DNA of 12,285 bases, taken from positions 1 through 12,285 of the forward strand of contig DJIW01000034.1 in the NCBI GenBank assembly GCA_002433805.1. Reading direction: 5' to 3'. Each line of letters opens with the position of its first letter. The stretch's first letter is position 1. A program made the translations under genes and the position numbers. This document shows, piece by piece, positions 7,545-12,285 of this stretch. The DNA comes from Competibacteraceae bacterium UBA6584. GTDB lineage: Bacteria; Pseudomonadota; Gammaproteobacteria; Competibacterales; Competibacteraceae. The notes beneath the pieces are model-generated. The model saw only the letters and a list, made by a program, of their open reading frames with translations, did not search any database and was not told the DNA's origin.

Positions 7545-10343
7545 TTATCCCGCCCTCACCTTCAAGTTCACCTGCCCCACCGGCAAATCCACCCGAATCG
7601 CTGAATGCGCCTTACGAATCTGCACCAGCGCGGCGACGCAATGTTGCCATTCATTCTTGGCGCGGGAATGACGGAATTCCTCCAACACCGGTGTCGCCAG
7701 TTCAGCGAAAGCCGCATCACTTAAGGCCAGCGTCTTGATCGCCTCGATCAGCCGCCGCTTGCCGACACTGGCGGGCCAGGGCCGATCCGGCGCGGCCTGA
7801 CTGCTATCGAGTTCGCGCCGTTCCAGCCGACCGGGCGGCAGACCGAACAAGGTCTTACGCAGGAATTGCCGCACTTCATCCAGCGCCGCGAAGGACGCAG
7901 CCTCCGGCGGCGCGGCATCGCCAGCGGGTTGGCGGACGGCGGCGGATGCGGGCCGAGGTCGCTGCCGTTCCCACAGCAGCCGCACGGTGAACAGGCCGAC
8001 CTCGCGGTGAGGGCTTTCCATCAGCCACGCCAGCCGCGCCGCGCCACCCAGGCGGTCGTAATGCCGGCGGATCAACGTCAGCGCAGTTTCCCGGACGACC
8101 TTATGCCGACTTTCGGCCAACTGAAACACCCGTTCCGGCAACAGCCAATCCAGCGGCAAGGCCGGTTCGACCGCCGTATCACCCAGGCGCAACAGACTTT
8201 CGATGGCGAAGCCGCGCGGCTCGCGGTGCGGGCTATCGGCCAGCCGGTACAACAGCGCCGGATCGTCCCAGTTGCGCACTTCCTCGCGGGCGACAGCGAC
8301 CGCCAGACGGCGCACGTCGGGCCGCTGATCGGCGAATAAGGGCCGCAGACGGTGCAGGGAATAATCGGCGGCGCTCAGACTTGGCTTGAGGTGATAGGAA
8401 CGGGTTTCCGCATCGTTCGGCCCCAGTTGCGGATGATGCGCCCGCAGGTAGGCGGCGGCGAACTGGCGCACCGGCTCCGGTTGAGTCGCACCAGCGGCCA
8501 GTTCCCACAGATGCTCGACCCCGCCGCGCTCGCCGCTGGCAAAATCGCCCGGCTGGAAGGATTGCAGCAGATACCGATGGGCGAAGTCGTGTAGCGTCGG
8601 GTCCGCTTGCCGCGCCATCGCCAGCAGCCACGGTACGCCAATCCGTTCCGGCGCGACCAGTTGGCTATCGCCGAGCAGTTGCAAGGCCAGCGGCCGCAAG
8701 GCCGGGCGCATGACCAGCCCTTTCAGCCATTCGACATCCAAATGCTCGCCTTTGAGCTTGCCCTGCTTCAACCAGTTGGCGACGGTGCTGTTCAGTTGCG
8801 GGTCGAGCAGGGCTTTTTGCAGCCATTCGGTGCCGATCTCGCGGCCCGGATAAGCGGCCAGCGCCTTCAAGGCCCGCTGCCGCGCCAGCGGATTACAGCG
8901 CGGATCGTCGAGCAATTGGCGGTAGTAGGCGGCGGGCACCTTGACCTTGGCGTCTTTGTAGAATTCGAGCAGCGCATCGAGCGCGGGAGAGTTCGACCGC
9001 GTGGCAGGCGCGGTGAGGGCCACCTCCACAAACTGTTCGGCTCTGATGTTCTCGGGTTTGAAACCCTGCCGCAGCTTGGCTTTGGCGAGCGCGGCGCTGG
9101 CCGGAGCGGCCAGCAGCTTGAGCAAAGTCGGCAGGCCCAGGTCGGCGGGCGAGCGCTGTTCCAGCAGCGCCACGGCGAAGGTCTGCGCGTCCTGCGTGCT
9201 GTTCAACACCAGCTTGACCAGTTCGGCGACCGGCAGATCGGCGGCGTAGGCGCGGGCGTAGTCGATGGCGTAGCGCCGGGCCGGGCTGTTGTTGCTGTAG
9301 AGCAAGCCCAGCACCATGTCGTGCAGGCCGAGCGATTTCAGCTTGGATTGATGGAATTCGGGATTGTCGCGCAGCAGCTTGAGGATGAACGCATGGACGA
9401 TTTCCAACGGTTTCGCGCCGAGGCGCGCCAGCCATGCCGGTTCGACGTGGCGCAGGGCGTCTTTGAAATCCTGCTCCAGACAGCGGATGGCGAAGTCACA
9501 AACTTGGGGATTACGGGCGTCTTCCAGCAGCCGTAACAGCGGCGCGGGGCTGATTTTCCAGGCATCATCGAAGGCGCGCTGTTCCAAATTGTCCGGCGGG
9601 CCGTAACGGCTGACGGCGCCCTGATCGGTGTTGCCGATCAAATCCTTGTGCCGCCAGATTTGATTGGCAATCCAGCAGGAATCAAAACGCTGCGTCGCCG
9701 GGTAGTGGCGCAACACCTGTCCGGCAAACACCGGAAACAGTTCCGGCAACGCCTGGCCGAGTTGGCGCAGATAGCGCCAGGCGCGGCGGCGCATGTACAG
9801 CCAGGTGCCGCGCGAGATTTCCCGCCCACCCGCGACCGGTTGCACGTCCAGCCGATAGCACAGTGCGCCGAGCATGGCCAGATCGTGGCGCGGTTCGGCT
9901 TGTTTGTAGATCGCTTTAAAGCCTTGCCACACGCCCCAGCCAAGCGCCTGCGGCGGGATTTGCGGAAGCAGTTCCAGCAGCGGGGCGCGGGCCGGTTCGT
10001 CGTCCGCCGTGTATAAATCCAGCAGCAGTTGACCGAGCTTCAGGCGCGGCGGCGGGTTGGGTGAGGCCAGCAGCGCGGCCCAGGCTCCGGCGCGCAGGGC
10101 TTGCCATTCGTCGGCGGTTTTGCCGGACTGCGTTTGCGGGTTCAGAGTGTTGCGCAGCCGCTCCAGCGACCAGCCATCCGGCGGCAGCGGCAGCGGCTGA
10201 AAGTCGTCCGGCGGGTCTTCCGGCTGACCGGCGGGCGGGTCGGGCTGTTGGAGAAACTCCAACGTCCAGGCCACGAAGTGCGGGTCACGCCGGGCGGCGG
10301 CGTGTTCCAGATCGGCGAATAAAATCGAGCGGTCGTCAGCCAT
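7545..10343 (-). CDS. Retron-associated HEAT/ARM-like repeat protein (932 aa)
   Basis: Third gene of the retron operon. It is a large all-alpha protein. HEAT/ARM-like units are clearest at about residues 665-790 (RPDVRRLAVAVAREEV, SPHREPRGFAIESLLRLGD, SRHKVVRETALTLIRRH, SPHREVGLFTVRLLWER) and degenerate elsewhere. A distinctive aromatic-basic block, TWLYMRRRAWRYLR, lies at 180-193. Residues 795-820 are an Ala/Pro-rich linker, and 821-932 form a separate C-terminal helical domain. No nuclease, ATPase or zinc motif is visible. I start at the ATG at 10343 because AGGTG (10350-10354) lies 6 nt upstream; a GTG at 10352 in the same frame is part of that Shine-Dalgarno. The AGGTG overlaps the TAG of the WGR gene, so the two are translationally coupled. 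Probably the partner or effector of the retron; this fits the ARM component recalled from type XIII retrons. Confidence 0.85.
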   Translation of the reverse strand: MADDRSILFADLEHAAARRDPHFVAWTLEFLQQPDPPAGQPEDPPDDFQPLPLPPDGWSLERLRNTLNPQTQSGKTADEWQALRAGAWAALLASPNPPPRLKLGQLLLDLYTADDEPARAPLLELLPQIPPQALGWGVWQGFKAIYKQAEPRHDLAMLGALCYRLDVQPVAGGREISRGTWLYMRRRAWRYLRQLGQALPELFPVFAGQVLRHYPATQRFDSCWIANQIWRHKDLIGNTDQGAVSRYGPPDNLEQRAFDDAWKISPAPLLRLLEDARNPQVCDFAIRCLEQDFKDALRHVEPAWLARLGAKPLEIVHAFILKLLRDNPEFHQSKLKSLGLHDMVLGLLYSNNSPARRYAIDYARAYAADLPVAELVKLVLNSTQDAQTFAVALLEQRSPADLGLPTLLKLLAAPASAALAKAKLRQGFKPENIRAEQFVEVALTAPATRSNSPALDALLEFYKDAKVKVPAAYYRQLLDDPRCNPLARQRALKALAAYPGREIGTEWLQKALLDPQLNSTVANWLKQGKLKGEHLDVEWLKGLVMRPALRPLALQLLGDSQLVAPERIGVPWLLAMARQADPTLHDFAHRYLLQSFQPGDFASGERGGVEHLWELAAGATQPEPVRQFAAAYLRAHHPQLGPNDAETRSYHLKPSLSAADYSLHRLRPLFADQRPDVRRLAVAVAREEVRNWDDPALLYRLADSPHREPRGFAIESLLRLGDTAVEPALPLDWLLPERVFQLAESRHKVVRETALTLIRRHYDRLGGAARLAWLMESPHREVGLFTVRLLWERQRPRPASAAVRQPAGDAAPPEAASFAALDEVRQFLRKTLFGLPPGRLERRELDSSQAAPDRPWPASVGKRRLIEAIKTLALSDAAFAELATPVLEEFRHSRAKNEWQHCVAALVQIRKAHSAIRVDLPVGQVNLKVRAG

Positions 10344-10349
10344 GCGCAG

Positions 10350-10354
10350 CACCT
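10350..10354 (-). promoter_or_regulatory. Ribosome binding site overlapping the WGR stop codon
   Basis: AGGTG on the minus strand, sharing its first two bases with the TAG stop of the WGR gene and ending 6 nt before ATG 10343. It decides the start of the HEAT gene and implies coupled translation. Confidence 0.7.
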
Positions 10355-10811
10355 ATCGCGGCCGGTAGCCGTCGGCTTCCAACGCCGCCCGCACTTGGGC
10401 GAATGCGGCTTCGGCGGCTTCGGGGTTGGGGTAGTGTTCGGTGCTGTGGGTATGCAGCGCGTTGCCTTCGACGCTCAAGCGCAGTTCCAGACGGCGCTCG
10501 CCCATCGTCAGCGTCAGTGCGCACTGCGCGGGGGCGGGCGCGGCCGATGCCGATTCAGCGTCAGCGGGCGCGGCGGTGGCTTCATTCGGCCCGCCGTCGC
10601 CGTCCACATAGCCCTTCTTCATCTTTTCCCGCGCCTGCTTTTGCAGCTCGTTGGCGGCGTCTTCCAGCGAGTCGTAGCGCTTGGTCTGACTCTGGCCCTG
10701 GGTGCCGATGCGGCCGAAATTGACTTCCAAACTGTTGCCGATGCAGCGCGCGCGCCAGAACTTGTTGGATTTATCATCCTGAAAGATCAGGGAAATTTGC
10801 CACTCACTCAT
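10353..10811 (-). CDS. Retron-associated WGR-domain protein (152 aa)
   Basis: Residues 1-69 are a WGR domain: the core NFGRIGTQGQ (31-40, with Phe in place of the name-giving Trp), then the family's helix DSLEDAANELQKQAREKMKKGY (47-68) ending in the usual K-K-G-Y. WGR domains occur in PARP1, where they contact DNA ends, and in bacterial MolR-like proteins. An Ala/Pro/Asp-rich linker (70-95) joins a second small domain (96-150) of strands (LTLTMGERRLELRLS) and a helix ending in ADGY, perhaps a degenerate second WGR unit. No Cys/His zinc cluster (SWIM) is present. The ATG overlaps the RT gene by 8 nt, so it is co-translated with it. Likely role by inference: binding the msDNA or bridging it to the HEAT protein. 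Confidence 0.93.
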   Translation of the reverse strand: MSEWQISLIFQDDKSNKFWRARCIGNSLEVNFGRIGTQGQSQTKRYDSLEDAANELQKQAREKMKKGYVDGDGGPNEATAAPADAESASAAPAPAQCALTLTMGERRLELRLSVEGNALHTHSTEHYPNPEAAEAAFAQVRAALEADGYRPR

Positions 10812-12108
10812 TCGCGCCCCGCGCCTCTAGTTGGTGGAGTTGGGCCAGAAACGGCTTGGCCTTGTCCGGGTCGGTCATGTGCAGATAGGCCACCCAGCCG
10901 CGTAGTTGCGCCAGACTTTCGCCGTCCTTGCCGGGCTTGCCGTGCAGACGATTGTGCAAAGCGGCGCGCAGTTGTCGCAGTTTGACGCGCGGAATGCGCG
11001 CTGGGCTATTCCCGGTCGGTGCGGCGTTGACTACCAGACCGGTCACGGTCTGGCGGCGACCGCGACGCAGCACGCGGGTTTTGTCCGGGTGAGGAATGAA
11101 GCCTTCGGCCTTGAGGATGAGATGAACGCCGCGCAACAGGCGGCCCAGCGGCGGCGGTGCGTCTTCGTGCCAGGAAAAGCTCAGATCGTCGGCGTAACGG
11201 GTGTAGCGAAAGCCCAGTTTTTGAGTCAGGCCCGCCAGGCGGCAATCGAGCCGCAGACAGACGGTGTTGCTCAGCGCCGGACTGGTCGGCGCGCCTTGCG
11301 GCAGGGCGCGCGGCCCGCTGGCGACGTGATAGGGTTTGCCGTCCAGTTCCAACAATTCGCGTGGCGCTTCGGTGCACAGCAGCGCTAGCACGGTGGCGAC
11401 CTGTTCGCCGTAACCGCCCTTGCGGAACAAGCCCTTCACCCGCCGCCAAGTCACGGTCGGGTAGAAGTTACGAATATCGAGCTTGATGATTTGCCGCGCT
11501 CCGGCGTGGACGGCGGCGTTGCTGAAGATGCTGCGGCCCGGCAGAAAGCCGTGCGCCGCGCCGTGCACCGGCAGGCGTTCGGCTATCTGGCGCAGAATCC
11601 AGCGTTGCGCTTTCTTCAGGGTCGGCTTGGGCGCGCTGATAAGGCGTTGGCCGCCGTCGCGCTTGGGAATCGTCCAATACTGATAATGACTGCCGGTGTC
11701 CACGTCCCGATGAAACGCCAGCCAGCGCAATTGCGGGATGGTCAGATCAAGCGCCTTTGCCAAAGCCTGTGCGTCCTTGAGTTCCGGCAGGCCGTTGGTT
11801 TCGCGGCGGGCGTCGGGGTCGGGCAGGTCGTAGCGGTCTTGATCGGGCGTGTCGTGATGGAACACATCCGCGCCCAGATGCACCAGATGCGCTTTACGGA
11901 AGGCGGCCCACGCTTGCTGGCGCAATTGCTTGCGGACGCGGCGTTCTTCCTCGCGGCGGGCTTTGAACTGATGCAAGGCCGCGCCGCTCAATTTCGCGGG
12001 ATCGGCGGCTTCGTCTAAGAGACCGAGTTGTCGCAGGCGGGCGACGACCCAGCGTTCGATGTCGCCGACTTGGGCGATCTCTTCCCAGGTGGGGGGTGTT
12101 TCGCTCAT
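10804..12108 (-). CDS. ret: Retron reverse transcriptase (434 aa)
   Basis: Makes msDNA from its own ncRNA, priming from the 2'-OH of a conserved G. Retron-specific marks are present: NAAVH (197-201, the NAxxH motif) and VTG (355-357). General RT motifs follow in order: LDIRNFYPTV (210-219, first catalytic Asp 211), QGAPTSPALSN (271-281), YADD (305-308, catalytic pair 307/308) and HPDKTRV (340-346). All catalytic residues are intact. About 100-140 residues precede the RT core, a long charged N-terminal extension of the kind I recall from myxobacterial retron RTs. I start at ATG 12108 (MSETPPTWEE). The frame stays open to an ATG at 12210, but that start lies inside the msd stem and would add a 34-residue tail unlike a protein. 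No strong Shine-Dalgarno precedes 12108. It is the first gene of the operon and overlaps the WGR gene by 8 nt. Confidence 0.97.
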   Translation of the reverse strand: MSETPPTWEEIAQVGDIERWVVARLRQLGLLDEAADPAKLSGAALHQFKARREEERRVRKQLRQQAWAAFRKAHLVHLGADVFHHDTPDQDRYDLPDPDARRETNGLPELKDAQALAKALDLTIPQLRWLAFHRDVDTGSHYQYWTIPKRDGGQRLISAPKPTLKKAQRWILRQIAERLPVHGAAHGFLPGRSIFSNAAVHAGARQIIKLDIRNFYPTVTWRRVKGLFRKGGYGEQVATVLALLCTEAPRELLELDGKPYHVASGPRALPQGAPTSPALSNTVCLRLDCRLAGLTQKLGFRYTRYADDLSFSWHEDAPPPLGRLLRGVHLILKAEGFIPHPDKTRVLRRGRRQTVTGLVVNAAPTGNSPARIPRVKLRQLRAALHNRLHGKPGKDGESLAQLRGWVAYLHMTDPDKAKPFLAQLHQLEARGANE

Positions 12109-12285
12109 GCCGTAGTCAGACCGAGCGCAAGGAATGCTGGAGCGTGAGGACGTAAAACCGCTACTTCTCACCAGGGACACGGTAGGCTCACCGGCCCGCC
12201 GCCCATGCACGTGCCGGTAGCATGGCGGAAACCGCGGTGGCGTGGTTGGCCCAGCTCCGCCGTGCTACCGGCACGTGCATGGGCG
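12109..12285 (-). ncRNA. Retron ncRNA, partial (msd and a2 region; msr and a1 beyond the edge)
   Basis: Retron ncRNAs are read a1-msr-msd-a2 just upstream of the RT gene. Here, in that direction, the window enters on a long hairpin (12285 to 12200) that fits msd, followed by 91 nt to the RT start that must contain the a2 repeat and the leader. The region codes for nothing credible. Two CTCACC words (12167-12172 and 12187-12192, GGTGAG in the RNA) and a GTGAG/CTCAC pair (12144-12148 with 12167-12171) lie in the a2 side. The pairing partner a1, the priming G and the promoter should be to the right of 12285, so exact ends cannot be set. Confidence 0.75.
12200..12285 (-). repeat. 30-bp inverted repeat: msd hairpin
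   Basis: The arms 12200-12229 and 12256-12285 pair over 30 positions with a single mismatch (T12223 against G12262 on the plus strand, A against C in the RNA). The loop is 26 nt (12230-12255). The arm ends exactly at the window edge, so the stem may be longer. Each arm also holds the self-complementary word GCACGTGC (12207-12214 and 12271-12278). A long stem with rare mismatches is typical of msDNA. Confidence 0.85.

Noticed and set aside
8607..9536. Open frame of 309 codons on the plus strand
   Set aside because: Antisense to the 932-aa HEAT gene; a codon-mirror shadow with no domain pattern.
10344..10352. GTG at 10352 as the start of the HEAT gene
   Set aside because: This GTG is part of the AGGTG ribosome binding site, correctly spaced for the ATG at 10343.
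10804..12108. RT as a group II intron or diversity-generating RT
   Set aside because: No maturase or HNH domain and no template/variable repeat pair are visible, while the NAxxH and VTG marks are retron-specific.
12109..12210. Longer RT with a start at 12210 (34 extra residues)
   Set aside because: The ATG lies within an arm of the msd stem, and the added residues look like translated non-coding RNA. ATG 12108 fits retron order better.
12200..12285. The inverted repeat as a transcription terminator or insertion-sequence end
   Set aside because: There is no T-tract after the stem on either strand and no transposase gene. The position directly before a retron RT and the 26-nt loop favour msd.

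Overview
The window is one strand of genes: seven convincing coding regions, all on the minus strand, so it reads from right to left. Most of it is very GC-rich and dense in Ala, Leu and Arg codons. A visibly AT-rich patch sits in the middle (about 6660-7540). The codon use and the HicAB pair fit a GC-rich proteobacterium (perhaps an environmental gammaproteobacterium), but nothing here fixes the taxon and this is a low-confidence guess.

Right third (12285 down to about 7545): a retron. The right edge holds a 30-bp inverted repeat with one mismatch around a 26-nt loop, which looks like the msd part of a retron ncRNA; msr and the a1 repeat would lie beyond the edge. It is followed by a 434-aa reverse transcriptase with the retron hallmarks NAxxH, YADD and VTG. 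The RT overlaps a 152-aa WGR-domain protein by 8 nt. That gene is followed without a usable gap by a 932-aa alpha-helical HEAT/ARM-like protein whose ribosome binding site overlaps the WGR stop codon. The three are clearly one operon. From memory, the closest described arrangement is the type XIII retron (RT + WHSWIM + ARM). No SWIM zinc motif is visible here, so this may be a variant.

Middle (7523 down to 6887): a compact AT-rich toxin-antitoxin unit, hicA plus two different short HicB-like genes, beginning 21 nt after the HEAT gene stop and on the same strand. Its base composition differs sharply from both flanks, which suggests separate acquisition. A 231-bp AT-rich spacer (6656-6886) follows, with interlocked inverted repeats and the likely promoter of the next gene.

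Left half (6655 down to 125): one intact 2176-aa protein with an N-terminal seven-bladed WD40-like propeller followed by about 1800 residues of HEAT repeats. It looks like a giant cytoplasmic scaffold or sensor. Its link to the retron is positional only.

Working model (inference): the RT and ncRNA make an msDNA with a long hairpin, the WGR protein (a DNA-end-binding fold in other proteins) may hold it or sense its change, and the HEAT protein acts as partner or effector, probably in anti-phage defence. HicAB and the WD40-HEAT giant may be further defence or stability modules in the same island.
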